From: Planctomyces sp. SH-PL62 | Lineage (GTDB): Bacteria; Planctomycetota; Planctomycetia; Planctomycetales; Planctomycetaceae | Reading direction: 5' to 3' | NCBI GenBank assembly: GCA_945893045.1 | Contig: CAMDEA010000061.1 | Span: forward strand, 1-42,565 | DNA length: 42,565 bases | Part shown: positions 17,701 to 25,836 of the stretch, one piece after another | How the letters are laid out: each line of letters opens with the position of its first letter | Numbering within the stretch: position 1 is the stretch's first letter | Position numbers and translations under genes: made by a program | Notes under the pieces: model-generated | Seen by the model: only the letters and a program-made list of their open reading frames with translations | Told to the model about the DNA's origin: nothing | The model's database searches: none

Positions 17701-18856
17701 TACGGTCCATCAGTGACAAGCGCTGCGTCGTGGAACCAACACGCATGACGGTCATTTCAAATCCCAAGTCACGACCGGAAGCAGACACAGTCACCGGCCC
17801 CGCGTCCCAACTCGCCGCATCAATCGCTCGCGTCGCGCGGGCCGTGACTTTCAGTCGTGAACCAAGCAGTGCGCGAACCTGCATCGCCCCCTCCGGCAGC
17901 GTCGTGCTGGCTTCACCTGTGTAACTCGGCGGGATCACTTGCACGCGAAACGATTCCAGCTTCGGCGGCGGAGTGATCCAAAGTTTGTGCCACGGCATCT
18001 CGTGATCGTCCCCCGCGACGGCGCGGAACTCGATCAAGCCTTCGTCGATCGGCAATCGAATCGCAGCCGCCTCGCGAGCCACATCGGCGGCATCTCGCAG
18101 CATCGCCGTCCGCAACGGTTCGGACTGCGGCAGGTGGCCGCGTTGACGAAACTCGACCAACACCGGCTGCGGCAGCGAGCCGCGGGTGTTGATGACAAAC
18201 AAATCCAGCGGCTGCCCCTGCAAACTCCGCAGAGGCTCGACGTCCGAGTACCGCACCGGCGAGAGATCGGCATGAACCAACCGCAGCTCGACGGACTTCG
18301 GCCAGCGCTGATCGCTCAGCAGTAGCCGCTTGATCGCGGTGGACGCCGCGGCCGAGTTCGTCGCCGCCAACAACAGCACCAGGCCACACAACGCCGCGAG
18401 CATCAGTGCGGATCGCTTCGCTTCACGCTGGTCGAGCACCTCCGCGAAGTTCAGCGAACGCACATCGGACGTCGTCTGCTCGATCAGCCGCCGCTGCAAT
18501 TCCGGCGAGCCAACCGTCGGGCTGACATCTCGTTCCAAGAACTCAACCGCCGTCGCCAACCGCCCGCGCAGGCCGGGGAAGCAATGTTCCAAATGCCCCG
18601 ACAACTCGACATTCGACAGCGGAGTTCGCAGCGGCGCGACCAATCTGCGCCACGTCACCCAACTCACCGCAACCGCCAGGAGCACCAGCAACCCGGCTCG
18701 CACGCTGCGATTGTCGAAGTGCCACAGCCAGTCACTGAGACCAAGCAACATCACTCCGCACAGCAATCCCGCGACCGCCCAACTGAGGCCATTCAGCCAC
18801 AGCAGGCGGCGGACACGCCGGCGAAGATCACGCAGTTGGTCAAGCAGCGAAGGCAT
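14750..18856 (-). CDS. Giant membrane-anchored coiled-coil protein (DUF4175-like)
   Basis: The product is 1368 residues. The start at 18856 (MPSLLDQL) is preferred, although its ribosome site is weak. A frame extending 32 codons upstream would translate a palindromic repeat. Three hydrophobic segments lie near the N-terminus (SWAVAGLLCGVMLLGL, AGLLVLLAVAVSWV, LMLAALCGLVLLL). A beta-rich extracytoplasmic region of about 400 residues follows, then about 800 residues rich in Gln, Glu, Arg and Ala that should form long coiled coils. The C-terminus (LPPALREKMLNLPHD) resembles the end seen in planctomycete DUF4175-like proteins. It lies downstream of the VWA membrane gene on the same strand. In-frame palindromic repeats encode G/W-Q-V-x-N-L-P peptides at three places (16459-16532, 17414-17436) plus a GTAG-type pair (17469-17521). 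Function unknown. Confidence 0.8.
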   Translation of the reverse strand: MPSLLDQLRDLRRRVRRLLWLNGLSWAVAGLLCGVMLLGLSDWLWHFDNRSVRAGLLVLLAVAVSWVTWRRLVAPLRTPLSNVELSGHLEHCFPGLRGRLATAVEFLERDVSPTVGSPELQRRLIEQTTSDVRSLNFAEVLDQREAKRSALMLAALCGLVLLLAATNSAAASTAIKRLLLSDQRWPKSVELRLVHADLSPVRYSDVEPLRSLQGQPLDLFVINTRGSLPQPVLVEFRQRGHLPQSEPLRTAMLRDAADVAREAAAIRLPIDEGLIEFRAVAGDDHEMPWHKLWITPPPKLESFRVQVIPPSYTGEASTTLPEGAMQVRALLGSRLKVTARATRAIDAASWDAGPVTVSASGRDLGFEMTVMRVGSTTQRLSLMDRNRFENSSALRLEVIGVVDPPPSVSLEVPAMDQLVTANATIRVQAVVKDDRKLREIGLESLVVRTPTSEQSPDVGVRATNDDRTTDGEDWQVENLPHADGQRDAVVRKDWSLSELHPVVGDRIMLRIAAADFCDVGEPRVGRSALRTLTVVSPEAKVLEIAQRLDLLLRDLESLAARQSQTKDQTEELRVQAEKTGELRPQDRDSLKRVELDQRQIGSRLIGSRPAGRGDDVTAHARELLAQLESNQLNDSATRERLTRIATAIEALNHATLPALESTLGKVVKETLGGQSSPEVPRSFAEIVVRQSEVLSTLTELVRDLTQWRDRRELAREVAELANAQESLNRDTNELAPQTLGKSAAELPSQQQADIAKVADRQSRQAERIEQLRQRIVGQVSNLPGHEDRKQEGQVENLPHEEIIREFDQRGLIAKAREAAQEVAANNLGQAARTQQQLAEDLKSLADKLGQTPAANLDGDVRELKEFAEQLDALTQRQRRLLNETKEAAAKAESLTPEQLAEQANALRERQAETKKATEELASRLKESRAAEALDALRRASRHMQQAESQLGDKQLARGADEQQTALEDLEQSGRELAAARRAAQQKELAEKAHALAEAVRELIARQQTVVEETQRLAEEQQKGGKWTRPLSKAALSLSEEEGELAESTRGLSESLRDIAAVRLTLDQATNDLAVAASRLRDKRLDDETRRREQSALRSLQSLAAALTPPKPEQSPNKDDAQQAAQQNQNDAPQEPVPPVAQLQLLRQLQADVGNRTRDAETRKPTDPAKEDEVKQSETEVRQIARDQQSLREATSELLDRVPTDPASTDNEDPPRETTLSTMRQSLEGLEVRETGKPTQTAQQSAVNSLDELLKLWQQRAARQQSLARSGQTAPMSDKPPGENSSTTTDGSGGKPTGRDSKQARNSSDRERTGADVEGELRRQRLLRESVWGHLPPALREKMLNLPHDKTLPKYSEHIRRYYEALAEQ
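16459..16532. repeat. In-frame REP pair (GTGGGGCAGG family) inside a coding region
   Basis: Two facing units lie at about 16460-16482 and 16508-16531. Each has a GTGG foot followed by a hairpin of the form GGCAGGTT-TTC-AACCTGCC; the second has one stem mismatch. On the minus strand they encode GQVENLPH and GQVSNLPG, joined by a short charged linker (HEDRKQE). The flanking protein is coiled coil, so the pair reads as an insertion that keeps the frame. Confidence 0.85.
17414..17436. repeat. Single in-frame REP unit, GTGGGGCAGG family
   Basis: This 23-base unit is identical to the first unit at 16460-16482: a GTGG foot and a perfect 8-bp hairpin with a TTC loop. It is read as WQVENLPHADG within the beta-rich part of the same protein. 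It lies 32 bases from an unrelated REP pair (17469-17521), so this stretch has received two different families. Confidence 0.85.
17469..17521. repeat. In-frame REP pair, GTAGCCCGGACG family
   Basis: Unit 17469-17493 has a GTAG foot and a hairpin of the form CCCGGACG-CCTA-CGTCCGGG. The facing unit 17498-17521 has the same hairpin with TTCGGACG arms and ends in CTAC. Only four bases separate them. On the minus strand the pair encodes the VVRTPTSEQSPDVGVRATN stretch of the DUF4175-like protein with no stop codon. Confidence 0.88.
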
Positions 18857-18878
18857 GGTGTGGAAGCCCAAAATTGGT

Positions 18879-19107
18879 CCCCATCCAGCTTGCCTGGATG
18901 GAGCCAGAGATGGTCTGCTAACTCGCCAATCGTGCTCCGCACCAGACCCCATCCAGCTTGTCTGGATGGTGAATCAGATTCCTGGGCGGTCGTTGCCTGA
19001 GTGATCTGCTTCACCATCCACACGAGGTGGATGGGGTCTAAGAACAGGGCTATTGGCCTTCCTCTAGCCGACCATCGTTAGCTCCATCCAGGCAAGCTGG
19101 ATGGGGG
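18879..19107. repeat. Cluster of four CCATCCAG hairpin units between VWA and DUF4175-like genes
   Basis: Units lie at 18879-18901, 18947-18969, 19014-19038 and 19084-19107. The first two are plus-oriented hairpins CCATCCAG-CTTGC/CTTGT-CTGGATGG, and the fourth is the inverse of the first. The third has a different stem, CCATCCAC-ACGAG-GTGGATGG. They fill most of the 314-bp gap (18857-19170) between two genes read in the same direction. They could stabilise or terminate the upstream message. I see no other gene or clear promoter in this gap. Confidence 0.8.
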
Positions 19108-19170
19108 CAGAATATCTTGGAACTGGAATTCGTGGATGCCAGCGAGATTCGGATCTCTGAACATCACCTC

Positions 19171-21672
19171 TTATACCAGTCGCCAACGACGACGGCATAG
19201 CCATTCGGTGGTGAGGAGCCCCGCGAACAACAACAGCAGTTCCCATCGAGTCCACAGCGGGATCATCGTCGCCGCGGAGAGCGGCACCGGTTGGCCAGCC
19301 GGAATTTCCGCCGGAAGCCGATCAGCGTCAGCCAGCGCGTAATAGCGCCCCAACGTCGTGCGAGTCGCCGCCTCAAGATCAGCACGGTCAATCCGTCGGC
19401 GCAGCAACTCCCGCTGCGGAGCCTCGATCACGAAATCGACGGACGGCGGCGAACCGGGAAACGACGGCTCCGAAAGCCACGCGTGATATCGGCCATCGCG
19501 CAGACCGCGCAGTTCGCCCGTGAAGACATTCGTTGTTTTCGCCGCTCGCGCCAGTTCGATGCTGCGCCGCGGTTCGTCGGTTCGTTCCAGCAACACCGTC
19601 GCCGAACCGCTCGCCGGGAGTTGCCGCTCATCGTGTATTTGCAGCCGCAGCTTGACCCCTTCACCACGCTGATACGTTTGCCGGTCTGCGGAGAACTCGA
19701 CGCCGCGCGCTCCGGTCAGGCTTTGCGTCCGACTGAGAAACCTCAATGCCTGAATCCAATACCGCGAGTAAATCTTCTCGTTGTTCCGAAATCGCCAACG
19801 CCACAATTCGTCGGTCGCATGAAACAAGACCTTGCCCGCTCCGAACCGCTGAAGCACGACAACCGGTAGTGGCTGCGTCTCGCCGCGCCGCTGCGGATGT
19901 TCCAGCAATACGGTCGCTCCGGCCTTCAGTCGCGGCGACTCACACAACCAGAACAGACCGGGCAGCTCGGAGTGACCCGCTTGATCGGGTCGAGTGCGAG
20001 ATTGGCGATCGGGAGTTGTATCGACCACATCAATGCGGTCACTACGAGCACCAAACAGATGCCGAAACAGCGGCGTGCTCAACCGGCCGGCTTCGGTCCA
20101 GCGCGGTTGAAACGGCTCGCGCAGGTCGGCGTCGGGCGGAGGCACACGCGCCGCATCGAGTTCAATCGGCAGCAGCGTTTCCAGCGGCGTCCCACGAAAC
20201 GCCAGCGGCATGTGCTGCGGCCCGGCCATCAGCAACAACCCGCCGCCATCACGCACGAACTCGCGCACCTGTTCGAGCACGCCGGGTGAAAAGGCTCCGG
20301 GATTCACATCCCCCAACAACACGACGTCGTACTCCGCCAGCGCTTCGCGCGTCAGCGGAAAGCGCCCCTTGAGCGGCTTCGCGGTCTCATCCTGCAAGGC
20401 GAACTCCAAGTCGGCCTCTTGCAACAGCGTGTGCAGTTCAATGGTCGCTTCCCGTTCGAGCGTGTTCTTCAACTCGCGAAACTCCCAGCGCGGCAGTCCA
20501 TCCGCGAGCAGCACTTTGAGTTTCCCCTCGCGAACTCGCACCGGTTGCGACAACCGGTTGTTGTCGCGGTCCACATCCCCCTGCGGCGGCGTAACGACCA
20601 ATTCAAATTCGTGATCTCCGGGTTGCGTCGGCGTGAAGAGCAACTCCACAGTCGCAATCTGCCCGTCGGCCGGCAAAGTGATCGACCGCCGCGCGAGACT
20701 CCGTTCCTGACCGCGCTCGCGAAGTTCGAGCGTCGCTGACTTCCCTGCAAACCCGAACGACTTCACCTTCGCCGAAAAGACCAGCGGATCATTCACGAAC
20801 GCCACGTCATCCACGAGCAACTCGGCAAGTTGCACATCGCGTGTCGGCTGATCGCTGCCGATGCCAATCACATACAGCGGCACCAAACGGTCGCGAACCA
20901 ACGGAGCGACCATCGTCAATCGGTCCGCATCACCGCTGCTGGCGATGCCGTCGGTCAACAACACGATCGCGGCCGGCGGTGTCCCACGAGTTTGATTCAG
21001 CACCTGCCGCACCGCCTCCGCCGGCCGTGTCATCTCGCCCGTCGGTTGCAGTCGCTTCAGTTCCGCGATCAATTGCCGTACGGATTCGTCATCCACCAAG
21101 TCGTTTCCGACCGACACCGCGTCTGCCGAGAATCGTTCGACACGCAGCCGATGACGCCGCCGTAATTCCCGCAGCCAGCGTCCCTCATCACGCGACAGAA
21201 TGCGCCGTGCCACATCGAAGCGCTCTGCATCGGCAGAGCCAGCAGCCGTCTCCGCTCCCAGCAGTCCCGCCACGAACTTTCGATCCGCTTCGGCCGAGTA
21301 GGCATCCCGCAATCCCATGCTGGCCGAGTCGTCAATCAGTACCACGACCAACGGCAACCCCGTCCTTTCGACCGACACACTGACTTGAGCCAGCAGCAGC
21401 AACACGAGCGACAACGCCCAGCATCGCAGCCCGATCAGCAACGCACGTTGCCACACGCGGAGCAACCTCGCATCGCGACGATAGATCTCCGCGACTGCGA
21501 TCGCCAAAACGATCAGCAACCACCAACCGACAGCCATCGGCCATAGCGGCGGCCAAGGGGTCTGCGTCGTCCAGTGCCAGCGCAACACTTGCCCCGCCTC
21601 CGCGGCCGGCAAGCCGAGATAACTCTCCCACCAGCGTTGCAGCCAGTCGCCCACGGTATCGCCGCGCCTCAC
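19171..21672 (-). CDS. VWA-domain membrane protein with GATase1-like region (BatA/BatB-like)
   Basis: The product is 833 residues from GTG 21672; a GTG six codons later (21654) is an alternative start. Two membrane segments lie at about 46-65 and 78-97. A von Willebrand A domain follows, with MIDAS D114-x-S116-x-S118 in LIDDSASMG and LLTDGIASSGD. Then come beta domains and a glutamine-amidotransferase-like region (REFVRDGGGLLLMAGPQHMP), and a C-terminal membrane helix (WELLLLFAGLLTTEWL). This layout is common in planctomycete BatA-like proteins, normally near a MoxR ATPase and a DUF58 gene. Neither is present here, and the gene upstream is divergent. It is probably paired with the DUF4175-like protein downstream at the membrane, which is inferred from adjacency. 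Confidence 0.85.
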   Translation of the reverse strand: MRRGDTVGDWLQRWWESYLGLPAAEAGQVLRWHWTTQTPWPPLWPMAVGWWLLIVLAIAVAEIYRRDARLLRVWQRALLIGLRCWALSLVLLLLAQVSVSVERTGLPLVVVLIDDSASMGLRDAYSAEADRKFVAGLLGAETAAGSADAERFDVARRILSRDEGRWLRELRRRHRLRVERFSADAVSVGNDLVDDESVRQLIAELKRLQPTGEMTRPAEAVRQVLNQTRGTPPAAIVLLTDGIASSGDADRLTMVAPLVRDRLVPLYVIGIGSDQPTRDVQLAELLVDDVAFVNDPLVFSAKVKSFGFAGKSATLELRERGQERSLARRSITLPADGQIATVELLFTPTQPGDHEFELVVTPPQGDVDRDNNRLSQPVRVREGKLKVLLADGLPRWEFRELKNTLEREATIELHTLLQEADLEFALQDETAKPLKGRFPLTREALAEYDVVLLGDVNPGAFSPGVLEQVREFVRDGGGLLLMAGPQHMPLAFRGTPLETLLPIELDAARVPPPDADLREPFQPRWTEAGRLSTPLFRHLFGARSDRIDVVDTTPDRQSRTRPDQAGHSELPGLFWLCESPRLKAGATVLLEHPQRRGETQPLPVVVLQRFGAGKVLFHATDELWRWRFRNNEKIYSRYWIQALRFLSRTQSLTGARGVEFSADRQTYQRGEGVKLRLQIHDERQLPASGSATVLLERTDEPRRSIELARAAKTTNVFTGELRGLRDGRYHAWLSEPSFPGSPPSVDFVIEAPQRELLRRRIDRADLEAATRTTLGRYYALADADRLPAEIPAGQPVPLSAATMIPLWTRWELLLLFAGLLTTEWLCRRRWRLV

Positions 21673-21803
21673 GTCTCGGTCGGATGGATCAATTGAAAAC
21701 TCACGGCATTGTCGCGCGACTCGTCGGCGATTTCCAAGCCGAGCGTCACGGCATTACGATCACACCGCCAAACGATCAATTCCGTTCGAGAGTGATCCGA
21801 CAC

Positions 21804-22109
21804 ATGCGCCGCTTCTGGAAAAACTACCGCGAACGCCATTTGCATCCCGGCAATCAGCTCTTTCATCTGGTGGGATTGCCGGTGACGTTTATCCTGCCGA
21901 TTCACTTTCTGGTCTGGCATAAGCAGTACCCAGCCTCCTGGGCGCTGATCGCATTCGTGGTCGGCTACGTCCTGCAATTCATCGGCCACGCCATCGAAGG
22001 CAACGATGCCGGCGAACTGATTTTGATCAAGCGCTGCTTGGGCCGCCCCTATGTGGAATTCGGCCCGCGTCACCCGTCCCGGATGAGCCAATCACCGACT
22101 GAAACGTGA
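21804..22109 (+). CDS. DUF962 / Mpo1-like membrane protein
   Basis: The product is about 101 residues from ATG 21804. It has the family pattern YRERHLHPGNQLFHLVGLP followed by two membrane helices (VTFILPIHFLVW and WALIAFVVGYVLQFIGH) and the GHAIEGN segment. The DUF962/Mpo1 family includes yeast Mpo1, an Fe2+-dependent dioxygenase of 2-hydroxy fatty acid alpha-oxidation; conserved histidines are visible here. The frame stays open to an ATG at 21684. That start would leave only 11 bases to the divergent VWA gene and adds residues not typical of the family, so the shorter start is preferred but not proven. Confidence 0.72.
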   Translation: MRRFWKNYRERHLHPGNQLFHLVGLPVTFILPIHFLVWHKQYPASWALIAFVVGYVLQFIGHAIEGNDAGELILIKRCLGRPYVEFGPRHPSRMSQSPTET

Positions 22110-22158
22110 GTCGCTTCCATCTTCATCGGAGCCACTCCCAACCGCGATTTCGTCCAAG

Positions 22159-22186
22159 TTGCTTTCCGTTTTGTGGCCGGTATAGT
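22159..22186 (+). promoter_or_regulatory. Predicted sigma70 promoter of tRNA-Ser
   Basis: TTGCTT at 22159-22164 and TATAGT at 22181-22186 are separated by 16 bases and lie 22 bases before the first base of the mature tRNA. This is the clearest vegetative promoter in the window. A transcription start near 22193 would leave a short 5' leader for RNase P. Confidence 0.5.
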
Positions 22187-22208
22187 TCCGCCCGTCCGCA
22201 CGCGGATC

Positions 22209-22298
<90 letters not shown>

Positions 22299-22308
22299 TT
22301 GATCGACG

Positions 22309-22351
22309 GCCCGCGAGTCATGGCCTCATGACTCGTGGGCTGTTTGCGTTT
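22309..22351 (+). terminator. Rho-independent terminator of tRNA-Ser
   Basis: A 14-bp stem, 22309-22322 with 22327-22340 (one G-U pair), closes a GCCT loop. It is followed by the T-rich TGTTTGCGTTT. It begins 12 bases after the tRNA and lies between it and the convergent DUF4198 gene. Confidence 0.75.
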
Positions 22352-22391
22352 CAGGAATGCATTCAGAGCCTCGCGATGGGCGCGGTAGGGA

Positions 22392-23738
22392 TTACTCAAT
22401 CGGCTTGAGCGATTGCAGTTTCAATGACCGCACGCTGACTCCCGACGCGGAGGACACGGTTTGAGTCAGAGTCTCCGGCAGGTCCAACTTGCCGAGACGC
22501 TGCCAGCGATTGCGGAAGGTTTCGACGCGCGTGATCGCGCCCGTTTGAGCATCTCGGTATTGGACTTGATACGCGCGGGGCAGGACTCTGTTCTCGGCGT
22601 TGCGTTCGGTTTCGAGCATTTGCAGCGACATGTTCTCGCGGCCCAAGCTGCGATTCACGACGGCAATTTCGTCGTCTTGAATCCGGTACGTGGACGCGAA
22701 CCGACCGCCGTGGAATGTCAGCAAGCGGCCGAGGGGATGTTCTTCTTCTTTGTCGGCGAAGCTCAGAACCGGTTTCGATTGAATGCCGGATGAAGGGACT
22801 CGGTGGATGACGAGCGAATGCAATTGATCGCGGACCCACTCGCGAGCCGCGTCATCGTCGAGCTTCGCTTCACCGTCAAACGACACGTCTCCGTCCGGTT
22901 TCACGGTCACCTGGCCGGCGGAGCGGCGGCCATCGAGTGAGACCGACGCTTGCGCGGTGAAGCCTTTGAAGTCCTGCCACGTCGCGCGAGCGGCGATGGC
23001 CTTTTCAAACATCGCGACCGCGTCGGCGTCCACGCGAGAATTGTCCAGCGGCCAGTCAAAGGCCAACGTCGCGAACTCGCGAATCTCTTCGTAGGTCTGG
23101 CCGTTTTGTGTTCCCGCTTGCGGCACGACATGCTTGACGTACACCGCATATTGACCCGGCTCGGTCAGCCGCCAGATCGCTCGGCCATTCGCGTCGGTCT
23201 TCAATTCTTCGTTCGTCAGGTCTGAGTCGATGGTCGTCAGCACCGTGTTGGCTAACGGCTGGCCGTCTCGCAACACCATCAGCGTGAGCGAGTCTTTCCC
23301 AAACGTAGGCATGATCTCCAGCGGGATCGTCTCGTGACGCGACAACTTCGCCACCTCGTCCGGCTTGCCAGAAACGGCTTTCGGGTAGTACCGCACCAGG
23401 AACGGCTTCTCACGTTTGAGCACGCCGTACTCGCAACGACCGACGACCGACACGGTTTTTCCGGAGGGGAGGTACGCTCGCAAGCGGTCGGTGCCGCGAT
23501 TCACGGTCAGCGGCACGAACTTTCCCGGCTCGTCCTGCAACCAAAGTTCGGTGTGCGCGATCTTCGCCACAAACTTCGGATCGCCCGCGGTTGCCCGTTC
23601 GCTGAAGAAGACTTCGACGTTCCGCCCCGCCTCCGCGTGCGGCCCCACCTGAATGAACAGAAAATGAGCCTGAGCCGAAGCCGCTCCGATTCCCAAACTC
23701 AGAACGCCTACCAACAGCATCCAGACGGAACCCTTCAT
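22392..23738 (-). CDS. Secreted DUF4198 + DUF3386 fusion protein
   Basis: The product is 448 residues. A signal peptide (1-24, cleaved after AQA) exposes an N-terminal His (HFLFIQ). This is notable because DUF4198 proteins, like NikM-type metal-uptake proteins, can use such a residue in metal binding. Residues about 25-240 match DUF4198 (AHFLFI, VFFSERATAGDPK, GQYAVYVKH). Residues about 255-440 resemble DUF3386 (ATWQDFKGFTAQASVSLDG, AREWVRDQLHSLVIHR), a family known mainly from cyanobacteria and planctomycetes. The role of the second domain is unknown. No transporter gene is adjacent. The gene is convergent with tRNA-Ser, separated by the terminator at 22309-22351. Confidence 0.82.
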   Translation of the reverse strand: MKGSVWMLLVGVLSLGIGAASAQAHFLFIQVGPHAEAGRNVEVFFSERATAGDPKFVAKIAHTELWLQDEPGKFVPLTVNRGTDRLRAYLPSGKTVSVVGRCEYGVLKREKPFLVRYYPKAVSGKPDEVAKLSRHETIPLEIMPTFGKDSLTLMVLRDGQPLANTVLTTIDSDLTNEELKTDANGRAIWRLTEPGQYAVYVKHVVPQAGTQNGQTYEEIREFATLAFDWPLDNSRVDADAVAMFEKAIAARATWQDFKGFTAQASVSLDGRRSAGQVTVKPDGDVSFDGEAKLDDDAAREWVRDQLHSLVIHRVPSSGIQSKPVLSFADKEEEHPLGRLLTFHGGRFASTYRIQDDEIAVVNRSLGRENMSLQMLETERNAENRVLPRAYQVQYRDAQTGAITRVETFRNRWQRLGKLDLPETLTQTVSSASGVSVRSLKLQSLKPIE

Positions 23739-23997
23739 GGCTTCACCTCGCGTGCGAAAGACGACGACCCGAAACGACGCATGCCACAGAACGGAAAGCT
23801 ATCCAGGGATCGCCTCACGGTCACTCTCGAACGATACCGTCAGTCCCGATTCCCGATAAGCATCTCGTTACCAACTTTGATCGCGTACACCAGTCGTAGC
23901 CGGCAGCGGTAGTCACTGAGTTGGCGAAAGTAGACGGCACCAACTATGACCTTCCGTGGTCACTCACCCATCGCTTTCGAACAACCAGGATCAACAC

Positions 23998-25683
23998 ATG
24001 ACTGCTCTGAATTGGAATAGCCGCCAACTGACTCGTGGATGGCAGCGCGGGGTGACCGCTTTCTTTCATGGGCTTGGCATGACCGAAGCGGATTTCGACA
24101 GGCCGCAGGTCGGCATCGGCGTGCCGCTGCTGGAAGGGAATCTGTGCAACGTCCATGCGTATGACCTGGGCCGCAAGGTGGCCGAAGGTTGTCGTGAGGC
24201 GGGACTGTTGGGCTTTCTGTTCGGCACACCGGGAGTCAGCGACAACCTCACGCAAGGACTCGAAGGAGGCGGCGCGAGTCTCGTGTCGCGGAACTTGATT
24301 GCGAACTCGGCCGAGTGCGTCGTGACGGCTCACTGCTACGACGCGATGGTCGGACTGCACCACTGCGACAAGAACGGGCCGGGCTTCGCGATGGCTCTGG
24401 CGCGGATGAATTATCCCGGCTTGATCCTCAGCGGCGGCAGCATTCTTCCCGGTTGCTATCGGGGCAAAGACGTCACGATTCTGGATGTCTACGACTCGCA
24501 GGCAGCGGCTTCCGTCGGAGCGATCCCGCAGTCGGAGGCGGATGAAATCCGGCGTGTCGCTTGTCCGGGACCGGGCGGTTGCGGCATCGCGGCCTCATTC
24601 AATACGTGGGGCCTCGCGCTGGAATCCATCGGCCTGATGCCGCCGCAGAGCAGTTCGATTCCGGCCATTGATCCTGCCAAGCAGCAGGACGCTCTTAACA
24701 CCGGAGGACTGATCCGCAATCTGCTCGAACAGCAAATCCGGCCGCGCGACATTCTCACTCGCCAAGCGTTCGAAAACGCCGCCGTCACGATTGCGATGGC
24801 TGGTGGCTCCACGAACGCCGTGTTGCACTTGTTGGCTCTGGCGCGGGAAGCACAGGTCGAATTCACGCTGAAGGATTTGCAAATCATTCTGAAGAAGACG
24901 CCGGTGATGTGCAGCTTTGCTCCGCGCGGTACGAAGACGATGGTCGATCTGCACAAGCTGGGCGGAACGTCGGTGCTGCTGAAGCATCTGATTCGAGCGG
25001 GCCTCATCGACGGCCGCTGCCTGACAGTGACGGGCCGCTCGCTCGCGGAGAACGTCGCCAGCGCGAGCAATGTCGCGGCCGAGAATGGCTTGATCGCGCC
25101 GCTGGACGCGCCGTTCAAGAGCTTCGCTGATATGCAGGTCTGTTTCGGCAACCTCGCGCCGGACGGCATCGTCTTCAAAGTGTCGAGCTTGGACACCCCG
25201 CGTTTTCGCGGCCCAGCCATGTGCTTCGACACCGGCAAGCAAGTCTCCGACGCGGTCGAGCAGCGTCGCATTCGACCGGGCAGCGTCATCGTGCTGCGCA
25301 ACCTGGAACCGGTGGCCTCCGGAATGCCGGAAGTCGTCCTGGCCGCTTCGGCCCTGTCGGTTCCCGAATTGAACGGCAAGGTGGCGTTGATTTCGGACAC
25401 GCGCGTCTCCGGTATTTCGCATGGCGCGATCGGAGTGCATTGCGCGCCCGAAGCCGCCGTCGGCGGTCCGATCGCGTTCGTCCACGACGGTGACGAAATC
25501 AGCTTCGACCTGCTGGCCGGCAACGTCACGCTGCATGTGAGCGACGAAGAACTCAGTCGCCGTCGCCAAACCTGGGTCGCTCCGATCATTCGACACGCGC
25601 GCGGCTACCTCGCGGACTTCGCCGCAACGGTCGCTCAAGCCAATCACGGCTGCGTGAGCCGCGCGCTGTATCCCTCCTGTTGA
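23998..25683 (+). CDS. Dihydroxy-acid / sugar-acid dehydratase, IlvD/Edd family
   Basis: The product is 561 residues from ATG 23998 (CAGGAT upstream); a GTG 14 codons earlier is less likely. The family removes water from 2,3-dihydroxy acids through an Fe-S cluster. The three cluster cysteines are C50 (GNLCNVH), C123 (HHCDKNGPG, with D124 and K125 as metal and carbamylated-lysine positions) and C195 (GPGGCGIAAS). The catalytic serine region reads DTRVSGISHG instead of the usual GRFSGG. That divergence, and a start unlike housekeeping IlvD, suggest a paralogue acting on a sugar acid (gluconate- or pentonate-like) or another diol acid. No ilv gene is next to it. A long inverted repeat and the DUF1501 gene lie downstream. 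Confidence 0.85.
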   Translation: MTALNWNSRQLTRGWQRGVTAFFHGLGMTEADFDRPQVGIGVPLLEGNLCNVHAYDLGRKVAEGCREAGLLGFLFGTPGVSDNLTQGLEGGGASLVSRNLIANSAECVVTAHCYDAMVGLHHCDKNGPGFAMALARMNYPGLILSGGSILPGCYRGKDVTILDVYDSQAAASVGAIPQSEADEIRRVACPGPGGCGIAASFNTWGLALESIGLMPPQSSSIPAIDPAKQQDALNTGGLIRNLLEQQIRPRDILTRQAFENAAVTIAMAGGSTNAVLHLLALAREAQVEFTLKDLQIILKKTPVMCSFAPRGTKTMVDLHKLGGTSVLLKHLIRAGLIDGRCLTVTGRSLAENVASASNVAAENGLIAPLDAPFKSFADMQVCFGNLAPDGIVFKVSSLDTPRFRGPAMCFDTGKQVSDAVEQRRIRPGSVIVLRNLEPVASGMPEVVLAASALSVPELNGKVALISDTRVSGISHGAIGVHCAPEAAVGGPIAFVHDGDEISFDLLAGNVTLHVSDEELSRRRQTWVAPIIRHARGYLADFAATVAQANHGCVSRALYPSC

Positions 25684-25692
25684 AGGAGTGAA

Positions 25693-25786
25693 GGGTCGTG
25701 CGTTCAAAATTCAAAATTGGCGGAGTGAGCGCTCAACAACGTCCCAGGGGCATGGCCGCCAATTTTGAATTTTGAACGCACGACCC
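25693..25786. repeat. 31-bp perfect inverted repeat, GGGGTCG family
   Basis: Positions 25693-25723 are the exact reverse complement of 25756-25786, with a 32-base spacer. The arms run from GGGTCGTGCGTTC to AATTGGCGG. The repeat begins 9 bases after the dehydratase stop, so it can act as the terminator for that gene. The spacer shows no coding sign. Confidence 0.88.
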
Positions 25787-25836
25787 CTTCCCTGCTACGA
25801 TGTCGGCCGTCCCGATTGAGTGTGAGAGGAACCGCC

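Noticed and set aside
18856..18952. Extension of the DUF4175-like gene by 32 codons upstream
   Set aside because: The extension translates a CCATCCAG hairpin unit. A conventional N-terminus begins at 18856.
24489..25707. Two long open frames antisense to the dehydratase gene
   Set aside because: They have no ribosome site and atypical composition, and they fully oppose a gene with all its catalytic motifs.
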